A DNA stretch of 64,000 nt from Cyanoderma ruficeps (lineage: Eukaryota > Chordata > Aves > Passeriformes > Timaliidae). Location: NCBI GenBank assembly GCA_008694505.1, contig VZDJ01000346.1, forward strand, positions 11,029,191-11,093,190, in the 5' to 3' direction. Shown one piece after another: positions 48,576 to 62,027 of the stretch. The notes beneath the pieces were generated by a model. The model did no database searches. It had not been told where the DNA came from and saw nothing but the letters and a program-made list of their open reading frames with translations. The translations under genes and the position numbers were made by a program. The first letter of the stretch is position 1. Each line of letters begins with the position of its first letter.

Positions 48576-50082
48576 TAAACCCTTAATGTCAAAGCATTCA
48601 CCATCCAAAAGACAAAAAAAACCCCAAACTAAAATCCACAAGCAAAGAAAAGAACCTATGTAGAGCAGAAGGATTTTTACACATTTAATTCTAAAAAATA
48701 ACATGACACTTTGTAGTTGCATATTGAAAAAGTCTACACATTTATACTGTCTACCTCTGCTCAGGCAAGTGGGCTTCCAGCAAATTCTGAAAGTACTTGG
48801 ACAGAAACTGTCTGCTTTCAAGAGAGCTGTTTCAAATATCAGTGTAATGCTTTACCAAAAAGCCACTGCCTGAGAAAAACAGTATCAAATGAGAACAAAT
48901 AGAGATTTCCACTGCAGGAGAAGTTATTTCAAACACAAACATAACAGGCTTCAAACAAAGCAAATTGACCCAGGAGCAGTGAAATACTCCTGTTGGCAGG
49001 GTTTCACAGGTCTCCTGTAGAGGGCTATGAAGCCCTATAGACTCTCTGGGGAGGTTCAGGCCACCACCCTGAGACTGTGGGTGAGGCTTGACAGCAGGAG
49101 TACCCCAGAGCTGCTTCAGCTCGGAAAAAGCCAGGAGAAAAGTCGTATGGTTGCTACAAATTCCCTCAAGGAAAAGGAGCCATGGCAAGAAATAGGAAGA
49201 GCTTGAGGATAAGGGTAAAAAAAAAGGACAAAGCTTAACTTCTCTAACCTCTGTAATTGTCTCTCTAACCAGCCATGGCAATTTTGACTTCTGGCTCACC
49301 GTGTGGCCCCAGAGCAGGTGCTGCCTCCCTCTGCTCCCAGCATATTTGCAGATTGAATTTACTTTATTATTTTCTCATCATATGCCCAAGGTCCACCTTC
49401 TGCCCAGCTCTTTGTCTCTACCTTTCCCCCAGCTGTTACCTTTTCAGCATCTCATCAGCATATACTTTCAATTCCCTTTGAGACTATTTATAAAGGTGTA
49501 AAGGAACATAAATTCAGTTTTCTCCCAAGTACATTAGAGATTTGACTGCTTTGCAGCATACTAAAACTGGACTCATACAAAGAAGCTCTGAAAAGGTCAA
49601 ATTCTGTGAATATTCAGTTTCTAGTTACATTATATGCAGCTGTGCTTATACTCGTTTTGTGTTCATTTTGTCGGGCTATACTAACAAATGAGTTTGCTGA
49701 TATTATTTATGGGATAGTAAATCTTATGTGCAACAACATAAAATTCATACTAATGAGCAGAAATCCATCACTGATCTGTGTGTTCAGTCAAAACAAAAAT
49801 AAATATTGGAGACTGTGAATACCAAACTCTTAATAAGTCCTGGAGATACACAATTTAAGGATTAAATTATTCATAGTTTCCACCTACTTCAAATAATAAG
49901 TGTATGTGACAAATTTATAACTCATTTGTTGTTAATTTGTAAAAGGAAAAAGGTAAAAATTGCCATATATATGATTCTTGCAGTTTATGTCAAATAATAA
50001 CCTAATTTTAATCAATTTGGACCCTTGAAAGTTTCCTAATGAAGACCACTTCAGTTAGTTTCAAGATGATTTTGTCACAGTC

Positions 50083-50138
50083 TGAATTGATTTACACTGA
50101 TATGATTTCCCTGCAGTCAGTGGAGCTAATCTGATTCA
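50083..50138. repeat. Possible ancient palindromic transposon remnant
   Basis: The words attgatttacactgatatg and gtcagtggagctaatctgat resemble a widespread reptile/bird palindromic non-autonomous DNA element that pairs a gatttacac word with a ccattgaagtcaatgg centre. The match is partial and from memory. Confidence 0.3.
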
Positions 50139-53100
50139 GTCCTCATGAAGATCTACCCTGAAACAAAGTACCAGAAACAGCTTGCTCAGAAAGTATCCAG
50201 AGGTGGAGGTGCCTGGAGTGGAGGAGCTCTGGCTGGCAGAGGATCTGTGCAGTTATTTCTGCACGGGTTGCTGCTCCTCAGCACATCCAGTGAAAGAAGG
50301 GTGGGTGTAATCACAACATGGCACAGAGGTGACACAGCAAAATTTAATTGTGCCCATATCTCTCTTTTTGTTTTGGGCGTGGGTATCTGATGTTCACTGA
50401 ATTGGGATCTGTGGATGTCTCTACACTCCATCCCTTCAGCACAATGAGATCTGGAACTTTACAGCGAAGATCATTCCTGTAATACATCTAATATGGACTT
50501 ACATTTAATTTCATTTTATCAGGCACTCAGTGAGGGATGCTTTATTTTTATATAAACATTTTAATAAAATCTTTGCAGTCTCAGACAACTAATGGAATTT
50601 TAAAGAGATGGGAAAGTAAACAACAAAAAGAAAAATCAGAAAGAAAAATGAAGAAATGAAATCCAGGAGGAAAAATAAGAGAGGGAAAGGAGACAATTAA
50701 TAACTATAATTAAGTATGACTTGAAGATGTTAATGAATATAGTGGCACTGTGGTCATCAGCATAAGGCTACAGCATTTAGTAGAGAATGTCAGCTTTTGT
50801 GATTGAAGTCTCCTGGAAAAGAATTTGTCATCAAATATCTGCCATTGTTCTGCCCTTGCATGGTCTTGTTTCTCATCCTCAAAAGCCTCAACCATGCTGT
50901 CATTCAGTTCTGTGGGGCTTTTGTCTCCTGTCCTCTTCTCTGCTACACCCTCACGGCCCCTTTTCTGCTGCTTTCACCATCACAATGGTTTGTGCAGAGG
51001 CACAGCTTGCCCAGGCAGGCCTTCTGCAGCCAGTGGTCTTGCCTCTGTGTTACTCAGAGGTGATGCTGAAGAGAGCAGGAGGATGGCTGTAGCACCCTCC
51101 TCACTCCCCCAGTTCCGCACAAACCGGCTGCTGAAGGAAGGGCCCTTCTTCCATCTCCTGCAGTTATCCCTGTTGTCTCCAACACTTTCAGAGGCAAAAG
51201 TGGGGAAAGTTGCCATACCTCAAATACTGGGAATTCATGAGCATCCCTCAGGTGCATATCCAGGAGCCACTGCAGCCTGTCACACACACTCTTTGCCTTG
51301 GATTTTATGATTAACAGTAATTTGTACTGTAAGTAAACTTGAGAGATTGAAACCTCTTTTTAACTACACGCTGTACCTTTCCTCCCCAATCTAAATGTGC
51401 AAAATGTGGAGGGGGCCAGGAGGCAGCAACAGCTGGGATGATTTGCCCAGCACAGCTCAGTGGTGGAGGCAGAAGCAGAATGCAGTTCTTCTGCCCTGTA
51501 TCTTCTTACTGAGATTGTCCCCCAATAACGTAAAGTTTATAGTCCTACTTATTGTTAAGCCATTACAGCTCTGGGCTTTTACTCTGGATCATAAAAGTAC
51601 TTCAGAGGGTTGAATCAATTTTATTAAATGACATTTCATCGGAGGTCTTTTGTGCCCACACTCTCTTCTACACCCCTGCCAATGACTGATTTCCAAAGTA
51701 AGGGAGAGAAAAAGAATGAGGAGGAAATGGTAGCATTGCTTCTTCAGATCCTAATTACTAATGCAGATTCTGGATTTGTCTTATGGATGATGTTTAGCTT
51801 CTAGCAAAGTTAGTGAGTACTACTGCTCTACATGGATAAAGAGGAAATCAGATTGACTGCACAGATCAATGACTTGACACAAAAGCCTTCTGCATGCAGG
51901 CTAAACAGACATCTGCTAAAATGAACCATGTAATCTATGGACAGAGTGCTGACATGCACAGGAAAAAAAAAAATCTAGTATTTAAACCAGGCCCTTTTTG
52001 TGAATAAATCTCAGTATCTTCAGCTGGAAATGACAGAAAAGATCTAGTGGATTTCCTAGAAAAATTACAGTCTGCTATTTGTGAGCTGCCAGAGAATGAG
52101 AATGTTTCTTGCTCTGATTGATGCTATAAAATACTCACCCACAACCAACTCAAGGGTACTCCTTCCAAGAACACAATGCTTCTGACTTTAGTGGAAATGA
52201 GAGATAAGGAGAAGATCCTTCAGGCAGCCAGGAAGAGAGAAGCAATTCCAAGGGCAAGTGATAACAATTTCTCCAGACTTCAGCCAAAATATACAAGAAA
52301 GAAGGAGTTGGTAGAACTTTAAAAAGCCTTTGTAGATTTAAGATCCAAGGCTGTCATCTCTTCTGAAACTGGGAGCTCTACATGAAAATAAAGATTACCT
52401 CCTCTGGGATGCAGATTGAGGGAAATAGTTTGTGGCAGATACTACCCTCAATTTTGCCCTGGGACATTAGATGATTAATTCCTCATGTTTTCCTGGCAGA
52501 GCCCTGGTATATTGCCATTCCCAGCAGGGTATGGTCCGTGCAGAGGGTCCCATGGGAGTTACAAGCAGCCCACCAAGTCTCCTCCATCACCGGGACTGAG
52601 ACAGATGGTGCAGCTGCCAAAGCTGGCGGGGCCGAGCAGCTGGTGAATGTGTTGATTTAAAACAGTTCTCAAGCAGCGGCCGCTGCTGTGGCTTGGTGAG
52701 CACAGTTCAGAGGTGCTTCCTTGTCTGGAGCCTGTGGGGGAACTGGAGTGATATTGCCACAGTGTCTTCTTGGAAGTGAGTACCAAATGTTTTGGAAGAT
52801 GAAGAAAAGTTTTTGGGTGACCTGTCAAGAATTGCTGATATCAGAGAGGGAGTCAACACCATGGAAGGTTAATGCTACCACTATTTCATAATGATACTTG
52901 ATATTTAGGTTCCTCTAGGAAGGTTCTGGTCAGGCTTGTGTTTTATTTCTTGGCTTTTTCAGTATCTTCTGTCTCTCCCACTCTGAATAAACAATGTCTG
53001 GTTTAAATACTAAACTGTACTTCAGTTTCTGACTACTCATAGCTAGAGATGAGTGGTGATTTCCCTGGGATACAAAGAGCACAAAGGGAGAGTTCACCAG

Positions 53101-53610
53101 CCCAATGCTGAGACTACAGCTTTTGTGATTGCACCCCAGCTAGATTTAGATTGGCAGTGTGGAGACCTGGACATGTTGTTCTCTGGTTTTATTTGGAGTC
53201 TGAAACAGCTTTTTTCCCAATTTGTCTATCATAGCATTGGTACCAGGTGACAGCACACTGCTTAAGGGCTACGTAAATATAACCTTAATGATACCAAGTC
53301 ATCAGAATAAGACTGATGAGACAGGACTGAGGACTGAGGAAAAGACTACATGTTTGGAAAAACTACTGAATTTTTTTAATCTGCATGGACAGCCCCAGAA
53401 AAGGCCATGAGCTTACTATTACATACCCCCATCATGCCCAGGAAAGGAAGCGCCCGTGAGCTGTGAGGAAACATTACCAAAGCCATTCCCACAGTTGCAA
53501 TGGGAGACTGCTCCTCAAATTCACTTCTGCAAGTTACTACACCACTCTGAAGGCATATTTATTTATAAAAATAATTAATTTAAGTAGAAAACAAATATTT
53601 CTTGTGTGTG

Positions 53611-53868
53611 TCAAGCCCACAATGCTAGGAAATTACCACTGACAATGCTGTCAGTAAAACTCTCCCAGTGCATTTCACAAAAAAGTCTAAGCGAGACAGC
53701 ATGCTTGGTGGTCAGATACTGATGATACTGGAGAACTGATTTATAACTGTAAACCTTGTCAGTTTTTATAGCTGAAAGTTTCTTCACCAAGAAATCCCAG
53801 TGAAGTTGCCCGTTCTTGGATAAAAACTTTGCAAACGAGGCCAGGGTTTGTTGTACAGTCTTCTCCAC
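53611..53868 (-). other. Unrecognised 85-codon antisense frame
   Basis: The frame encodes a peptide with balanced, protein-like composition: LHWDFLVKKLSAIKT in the middle and LRLFCEMHWESF near the C-terminus, with Trp and Cys residues that are rare in random AT-rich frames. A possible splice acceptor (acctgtag on the minus strand) lies a few bases upstream. The peptide is not recognised, and no paired donor or second exon was seen. It could be a decayed exon, a retrocopy fragment, or chance. Confidence 0.15.
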
Positions 53869-55656
53869 CCTACAGGTCCCTTAATTTCTGTGACTTTTGG
53901 TTTACCTAAAGAATTAATGCTTGATATATTAGGATGTCATTTACACCTTAAAAATTGAGGAAATTTCTGTGTGTTGATAAAATTTGACATGTTTTATCTG
54001 TGCCTTACCATCGGAGTACTAATGGGAATCCAAATGTTTTTAGAACTTTTCAACTGCCACACAAGCATTCAGGAGAGACACCCTATCTTTAAATCAGAAA
54101 ATAGCTTCATTCCTGCTATCTTATCAAACAGCAGCACATAATCCTACAAAAAGTCTCCCCACTGAACTACTAATGGAAAGGTGTTTACATACCAGACAGG
54201 AAGCCGTACAACCTGTTTTGGGTAATCACAGGAAATGAAGAGATCAAAGTGTGGTGGAGAAGGAATTCCAGAACTGATCTGAAGAGGAAAGACATTTGGA
54301 TACAGAGACTCTCTTAAAAGCATGAGGAGCACGGATAAAGAACCTTAATGAATATGGGTGGAAAAGATGCAGTGACCACTGAGAAAGTGATTATTTCACT
54401 GGTACATAAAAGATCATGAGAAATTTATTAATACTCATTTTATTTGTAAGTTTCCCATTTCTCCATAGTTTATGTTAAACAAAATATTTAACAGTTCATG
54501 TAAGTACAAAGAATAGCTATTAGTGAATAAAAGGAGGCACACATGTACTGTATATATTTATATGCAATTACACTTTCTATGCTTTACCCAGAACAATGGA
54601 AAAAGTCAGCAGATTTGGCTTAAAAAATTTAAAAAAAAAAGAAACTTATGGAGATATTTTTGCTTCTAACAATCCAAGAATGTTGATATATAGTATATAA
54701 TTATATATGAATTTATAATTTTCCAGTTACTCTTTGAAAGGTGTAGTTTATTTTTACTTTGAGAAAGAAATAACAGCATTAATAATAGCCAAAAGTATAT
54801 CTCTGATCCTCTGCCTTTGGTGTCTTGAGGGAGAAGGACACTGCTCTGCCCCATAAAGAGCTTTACCCCTCTCACCTCCTTTTTGTTTCTGTGTTTTTAC
54901 CACTTCACTGCTCAGATATTCATTCTTTCTCTCATTCTTCATATCTTGCTTTGGTTTTGACATGGTTGATTCCAACCTCCTTTTGCCCTGTGGGTGCCAG
55001 CTGTTGTTTCCTATTTTTACCTTTTCCCAGAAGCATCTTACTTCTTTCTCCCACGCTGCCCCCAGGCTTAGGAGATGTCTAAAAGATTTGTTTCCTTAAC
55101 GTCCATCTCTAAAATGTCTAAGAGAATGGTCCCCTTAGCCTGAATAATTAAAGCACCTTTGCCATGGTGTCTGTAAGACAATCTGCCATTGTTGAGATGA
55201 CTGCTTTGTGGATAACTGTCCATCACTTACAAGAACTGTCTTGTTCTTTCAAGCCTGTCTATATCCAACTGACTATTAGGGCATGTGGGGTTCACTCTTG
55301 TTCATTCTCTTGCATTTGTGTGGCTCCCCTGACAAGCTTTGGAGCAAAGCTGGGAGGCAGTGCCTCAGTGTCTATATGCAGCAGGAGTCTGTGGTCTTCA
55401 TGTGTTAGAAAGCTCACTCCTGCTCTGAAAGTTTAGATATAGAAAAGACAGACTGTTTTATCCTTGCCTTACAGAATATCCACTTGGGTTTAGGAGCCAG
55501 TTCAGAGAGTATTGTTCATTCGCTGAGTTCAGCATGGCTGTAATGTGCTTAGTTACAGTCCTGATCTTGAAAAATTGATTCCACTTTCAGAAATATTACC
55601 AATTCTAGGGACATTCACCACTGTAAATATAAGGGCTATTGCAAAAGCCTGGAAAC

Positions 55657-55708
55657 CTCAATGATCTTAAATGTCCTTTCCAACCTAAATATTTCTGTGG
55701 TTCTATGA
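55657..55708 (+). mobile_element. CR1 LINE 3' terminal remnant (sense)
   Basis: Only the last 50 bases of a CR1 survive: a caatgatcttaaatgtcctt word, then ttccaacctaaatatttctg and a single ttctatgaa. It is a severely 5'-truncated insertion. Confidence 0.85.
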
Positions 55709-56640
55709 AATTGTGAAAACCATGGGCAGCTTTATAAATGTGCCCATCAAGTGTTTCAGTTCATAGGAAGAGAAGGAGCACAAGCCTCAGGAAGCTACAG
55801 GCTCATTTCATCCAGACTGTTCTAGTCCAGGAATATCTCAATATTGCAATTTCAATAATGCTCTTCCTCCTTCTCCTGAGTTGACTGTAGCCAGCACTGA
55901 AGATACATTCAAAACTTTGCACCTGAGAGAGGCTCTGATCTAGGTAACCATCAAGGCACCCTGTGCCCTAAGACCCCTTCATCCAGCATCACAGAATGGA
56001 AGAGTTGACAGCCCTGTGTTGCCCTGGATAAACAAACCTTTGCAGGGCTCTACTTGGCACTCAGGGTCAGCACTTTTGGGTGTAGCCGAGTTAGAGCCAG
56101 GCTTGAGTAGCCAAGAGGAGCATGTATCTTTTCCGTGCACTGTTTTTAGTGTTTATGATAGGTTTGGAATAAATGGTAGGAATTTTTATTTCCCTAATTT
56201 TTGTTACTGTGTTGCTGTCCATTGCAGGATCAGGTGTGTGAACATCCCAAGACTATAACACCCTGTTTCATTGTGGTTATTTCTATGGGAAGGGACTGTG
56301 TTGGGCCCAAATGGTAGCAAAAGAACCCAGATTCTCAAACTATCAAACTTGCTGCTGTGAGCACTCAGAAATTTATTCTGAGATTGCTTTTTGTGGCAAG
56401 TGTTCTGACAACTATTTGTATGTCCAGTGACAACAACAACAAAAAGTGGTTAACAGGAACCAGCTGGACTCAAAGCCACTCTTCTCCATGCTATACCCTA
56501 GTTAAACATATCCCTAAACATAATTGCTACTGAAGAGAAGATAGAAGAAAAACACATGAAGTGTCTATCATATCTACATACTTAGTGTATCCCTTAAAGA
56601 TATTATTAAACAGTTAAGATGGCAGTGTAAGGACATGAAT

Positions 56641-56657
56641 AGACTAGACTAGACTAG
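56641..56657 (+). repeat. (AGACT)3 short tandem repeat
   Basis: Three tandem pentamers followed by agaaa. Confidence 0.88.
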
Positions 56658-56710
56658 AAATGATTTGTGAAGTAAAAAAACACCAACAAACAGTGACCAA
56701 AAATTAAAAT

Positions 56711-56843
56711 TGTGGGGTTTATTTTTTTTTGTTTGTTTTGTTTTGTTTTTTGGTTGTGTTTTTGTTTTTGTTTTGGTGCTTTTGTTTGTTTGTGGGTGGG
56801 TTTTGGTTTTGATTTTTTTGTTTTCTCTGGGTTTGTTTTTTGA
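56711..56843. repeat. T/G-rich low-complexity tract
   Basis: About 130 bases composed almost only of T and G on the plus strand, in irregular TTTTG and TTTG units. It resembles an expanded (TTTG)n tract. Similar but shorter tracts occur near 21185-21235 and inside the LTR at 19348-19395. Confidence 0.9.
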
Positions 56844-57100
56844 ATTTAAACCCCTAGTTTTTAAAAGGTTCTGTTAATCTTCATATGGACGCTAGATGGG
56901 GATCTTGAGTCAGTCATGCCAGAGACTCCTTTATTCTGCTGCTTCTTTATTTTAATCTGTTTTATCATGGACAGAGTACATGCAATGCAAGTTTACTCTT
57001 CAGGCACTTATATTTATACTAAGGTTTTTGGGGGGGGAAGGGTAATCTACAGTAAATAAATATTTACTTTTAAAAATGCAAGTTTAATTAAGGTTACTTT

Positions 57101-59100
57101 GCATCTTTGAAAACAGAAGGGAATGCATCTGGAACTCTAGAGCACATGCTCTTCTTCGTCCTAATTATTTGTTTAATTCCAACGGCACATTGCAATTGTT
57201 TTCTCACTTTTCAGTGCAGGATGTGGTTTACAGTGACAATTGTCTTACCGCTCTGTAGCACAGATTATGACAAGGGGAGAGGCGGCGGAGTCGCTCACTT
57301 GCGGCAGTACTAATGACCCAAGCATTGTTATTTCTATAAATGGGATCTTTGCAAACCTGAGCAATACAACTGTGAAAGCTGCTTTCCTTCAATCTTCCCC
57401 AAATCTCCATGTGACTTGTATACGTGATAATAAATTAATCTTTCTTTGTTACCATGTTGTTGTTTGTTTAGTGAGTACCTTTTTTTTTATGTGATGTCAA
57501 GCTCAGCCTTAAAATATGAATCATATTTTGAGCCATTGTCTCAAATAGTTCTTTTCTCGAAGGATTCTTTCTTCTTCCTTCAGTAAACCGGGCTTTGCAA
57601 ATTGCATTGTAAAGTAGCATGTATGGCACCAACCTCACGCCTTCAGATACTGCTGTGGACTGGTCTTAACTAAAGTGAGTTTGGCTGTCTCAGCTCATTT
57701 TGGAGGGACACACTTGCCCACACCATGTAACATGCCGTTTGGGATTATTGCCAGTTTCTTCCCCGAAAATACTCAGAAAGGAATTAGTGAAAGGACTGAA
57801 TGACTTCTTGCGGCATCTGTGGAGTCAGGGTATATCCAAGGTGAAATGGGATCATTCCACGGGCAGCAGAAAGGAGAGAAAATAAAACAACCAACCCTGT
57901 AGTGGCCTGTTGTTCTTAGTGCCTCATGCCATTATTGTTGGAACACTCTGAACTGAAACATGCCGATGGAGGAATAATTTGTGCTGCAGAGAAACAAGCT
58001 GAACACCGAATCAGTTCTTTTAAAAGGATCAATTTTTAGAATGTATTATAAATAAACAATTGTTTCTCGATATGGAGAGTGATTTTATTTGATGACACAC
58101 AGTGCTGCTTCTGCAGAGCTGATTGCTCTGTCAGAGCAAAAGGAAAAAATAATATATTAAAGACATGAGATGCATGAAAAATGTCATTAAATAAGTCTTT
58201 ACTAGCCTTGAAATGGGGATGGTTTGCATAATTGATTAATCATAAGGGGACATTTTTGGTCACAGAAATTATCATTAGTAGAGCTCCAAAGTTAAATAAT
58301 CTCTATACTAATAAAAAATGCCATTTTCCCTTCAGATTCTTCCAAGATTTCTTCTTTCTTTTAGTCTTTCTTGCTTTTAAAGGACTCATTAATTAAACAA
58401 TATTTAACTCGAAGTGGAGGTGATGAAACTCTTGTGAGCCAATTTCTCCCCCCCGGCACTCAGCGAGAGCAGCGGCGCCCAAGCAGCGCACGTGGGCCCA
58501 ATGCTGCAGGCTCAGCTGTGGCGCTTTGCAAACCAGCAGTTTGGATCTGGGCTTTTCCTTCCAAACTCCAGTCAATGAGAGCTCTCTGAATTTTCTCCCT
58601 ATAAAAGAAAAATAAAATCATGCCAAGCAGCATCTTTGTGCACCCTTTTCCATTCCAGTATTAAAAAGCAACTGTCCTGTTTGTTCTGAACAATTTCACC
58701 TCCTTGTGAAACTCTGGGCTTCACAAACATGCACACACTTTTTTTTTTTTTTTTGTGAGATAGCTTGTCCTTTATGATGGATGTCACTGCATCTAGTTCA
58801 GAGATATAAAAATAAATATTTTTTTATTGCCAAGAATTTAATTAAAGGAAACGGCTTTCGATACACAGTTCTCAGAAGGATTTTCTTTAGCTTTTTTTTT
58901 AAAGGCTATTTTAGATTGAATAAAACAGGAATTGCATGAAGCATGAATGGGTTAAACAAGGCTTTCCATACCTGATTTCATTATTAAAAAATAAATGGTG
59001 TATGAGTTCAAGCCTGGTCCCCCACCACAAACTGGCAATCTTCTCTACTTCTCATTTATTGTTAATCCTTCAGAAGGTATAAAGGGTTGGAAATCACATC
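57101..59100. promoter_or_regulatory. Candidate conserved regulatory stretch
   Basis: No transposon landmark was seen in this 2-kb interval. It contains several dense clusters of transcription-factor-like words. At 58229-58238 lies TAATTGATTA, a palindromic paired-class homeodomain (P2-type) site, directly preceded by a POU-octamer-like tttgcata (58223-58230). An E-box CACGTG lies near 58490. A CpG-bearing patch lies at 57270-57310. Such features fit conserved non-coding enhancers found in gene deserts next to developmental regulators. This is inference: no alignment was available. Confidence 0.3.
58739..58754. repeat. T homopolymer
   Basis: Sixteen T residues; no element body recognised on the minus strand beside it. 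Confidence 0.88.
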
Positions 59101-62027
59101 TACAACAAAAAGAGGAATGGAGATGTTTGGCATCATACAAAAGACTTTCCTGTTTGTTATTTTGCTATGGATAGTTTAATTTGGTTTATTTAACCAGGAG
59201 ATGATCCTTAAATTGAGACATAAAGTACCTTTGCATCATAAATGTCCTTCTAGGGAGATCTCTAACTGAGAGTTGCAATACACTGCAGACAGGAAAATGT
59301 GTTTAGAACCTCATTTATTACTCCATTTTTAAAATGTGAAAATAGGGTAATATCATATATTTCAAAAACATATTGTAATGACTTCCAAACATGAGCATAA
59401 AATTGGTGTAAAAATTTCAGTCTATAGAACTTTTTGATTTTTATCGAGTCTTTATTTGTACACAGAACATAACATATATGTTAACACAAGCCACTATTCA
59501 CTCTAGCTTGTACATGTACTGAGATAATTATGCAGAATTGAATACTGATACATGTGGAAAATATATTGTGTAAATATTTAAAAGATGGAACAGACATAAG
59601 AGATCATTTTAATGCATTTAGATATTAATTGTTGTATAAAATCAAGATTTCCTTACTAAGTTATAGTGACCCTATTTATAACTGTATTGCAATGTGAGGA
59701 ACTGTTTTCTAAATCTCTAGTTACAGCTAGCTGAATTCAAAAATGAGTCTGAGGATTTTGAAGCAAATAAGTTTTTCAGTTTCTTACCAGTTGTTTTTAG
59801 CAGAGTAGAACCAGACCAATGCAGACATTTAAAAGGTTTACAGGATTTCTTGAGGCCAATTTATATATACTTTTGCCAGTGAAGAACACAAATGTTGATT
59901 GATGAATACTATAGCTAGTATTTGAAAAACCTCTTACCACTCTCCTCCAAATTTGTTTCTATTCTATCAGTATTTTATCTCAAGCTGAGTTGTATATATT
60001 TTTTAACATCTCAAGATTTATTTCAATATCTCATAGATATATAAAGCAAGTGCTTTAAAATCCTGGTTTAAAAGATATCTCTCATAAGCAATGATTGGCA
60101 ACTTAGTAAAACAATTTGGTGTGATTTTTTTATCAAGATGTAACTTGATAATACAACAGTAATTATTGTATTGAAGATCTTTTCTTTCTGCTTCTGTTTT
60201 GATACTCTGTTTTTCTGCATCTGCCTGCATTGTATGTTTGGCATTATCAAGTGTTTGTATGAACAGGAACACATTACAATGCTGCAATATGCTCAACCAG
60301 TGTGACATACATTTTTTTGTGTGTGTTTTGCATCTGAAGTTTTGTAGCAATTTAGTCCCTAGACAAGCAGCTGAGATTTACTAGCATGGTATGACTATAT
60401 TAGAGGTGGAAGATATCCATTTCTTCTGAATCCACCTGCCAGTGTATTTTAATAACAATCCTAATTTGAACAATCTTCCCCAAAGTAGTTGTTTAATAGA
60501 GATATCCTTTCTTTCACTTTACCTTTTCCTTGTATGCTCCAGTTCAAGAAAGCTTCCCACTTTCTGCATTTAGACATGTTTTGAAAAGCATATTTTAACT
60601 TTGACAGGATCAAACATTTTTCTTAGGCTAGTGTGAATATTCCAAGGAGAACTATTCGATGCTTACATTATGAATGGATGATAGTATGCATACTATCCTG
60701 AAATTTATAAGAATCAAATATTTAAAAACACAGTAGTCATTTTTGTTCAGTCCTGGAAGAAACCAGAGTTTAGCCAATGTGAGAGGGAAATACTTTCTTA
60801 TAAAATGTGAAATTATGATGATCTTAACCATGTAGAATACTAAAATTACATTGGATAATAATGACTTTCTGTCACAAAAAGCAGCTTGCTTTTAGAGTAG
60901 TGACCTAGCTAAGATGAGACCTGTATTCTATTCTCACTCCCTAAACTACCTGGTCATGCAGGACACTTTATCTGCTGTCATATGCCAGTATAATATGTTG
61001 CTAGATCATGTAGCCCAGGATACTGCATGCTGATGTGTTTTTCCTGTATTAATTATGCTTTATGTTCACTGTGCCTTTATGAAACAGATGTTTAGCCTAT
61101 TGATCTTGCTGAAAACTCTAAGAAAAATAAAAATAAAATAAAATTAACTTTTCCTGAGTTGTTACAATTAAATCCTCAAGAGACTGAAATTTGTCTCCTC
61201 AACTCCTGGAGCTCCATATAGTGAGACAGGACTGACTCCCATCTAATTCATCATACAGATTCACCCAGTGTGTATTAAATGTACATTGGCTCAGCTGCTA
61301 ATTCAAGAGCATGAGTAAATTGTACAGTGAAGGAATAGAATAACTCTACCTGGAAAGACAGGTGTCCACAACTTACTAGGTTAACCTGTTCACAAAAAGC
61401 CCACGTTATTTATGGAACAATTCTGTTCAATACAGATACTTTTCATGGAAAATCTGTTTCCAGTATTGTGCACATGCCACTATCCCCTCTCTTGTTGTAG
61501 TTGAATGCAGACATAAATCTTTTTCTAATAAAATGAACTATTCAAATTTTTTCTGTACTGAATGATGTCTGAAACAGATGTATTTTAATCTGTTGGGCAT
61601 AGAAAATGAAATTTACATGTCAGTGAGGTCTTTCTGGTTAATAAATGTTTTAAAAGAGAGAAAGCAAGAAGCTAAATATATTTAAAACTGCACTGCTTTG
61701 CATACAGTGCTTTTAGCAGAAAATACAGTATTCTAATACTAAATGGTATCTTATTTATGAGACAAAAAGTATATATATTTTGTGATAATAAATATCTTTC
61801 ATGTAGGGGTATCATATAAAATGCTGGAAAGAATTCTGATTTCACCAGGAATACTTCCCTTATGCTAGTCCCAATAATGTTTTTTTTTCATGTAGGAGCA
61901 GCATCTGCATGAAGCATTTTGTTTGTTATCTGTGTGTGTGTGTAATTTTGAACTCATTATGTTTTCCTATTATTTTAGCTGTTTACATAGCACCAATTTT
62001 AGTGCATTACTGGAGCTTTCTCTTACT

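Larger units (their letters stand above)
48576..55656. other. Unique DNA with scattered unrecognised frames
   Basis: About 7 kb with no gene that I can name. The 155-codon minus frame at 48832-49299 and the 161-codon plus frame at 50825-51310 are long for chance. However, both lie in GC-richer patches with overlapping frames on other registers and have no recognised domain. The antisense frame at 53611-53868 is listed separately. A palindromic ancient-repeat-like piece lies near 50083-50138. Confidence 0.4.
55709..57100. other. Unique DNA with low-complexity tracts
   Basis: No gene recognised. It contains the (AGACT)n run at 56641-56657 and the long T/G tract at 56711-56843. Confidence 0.4.

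Noticed and set aside
48832..49299. 155-codon minus-strand frame
   Set aside because: No domain, splice sites or initiation context was recognised. Serine- and leucine-rich translation of a pyrimidine-rich strand explains it.
50825..51310. 161-codon plus-strand frame
   Set aside because: Three plus-strand and two minus-strand frames overlap in this GC-richer patch, and the composition is Ser/Leu/Pro-rich without a domain. Chance is more likely than coding.
52672..52687. Perfect 16-bp palindrome agcagcggccgctgct
   Set aside because: Short and isolated, with no flanking symmetry or known binding motif; palindromes of this size can occur by chance in GC-rich patches.
60018..60350. 110-codon minus-strand frame
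   Set aside because: Lys/Asn/Ile/Tyr-rich composition follows the AT-rich base content, and an overlapping frame in another register is equally open.
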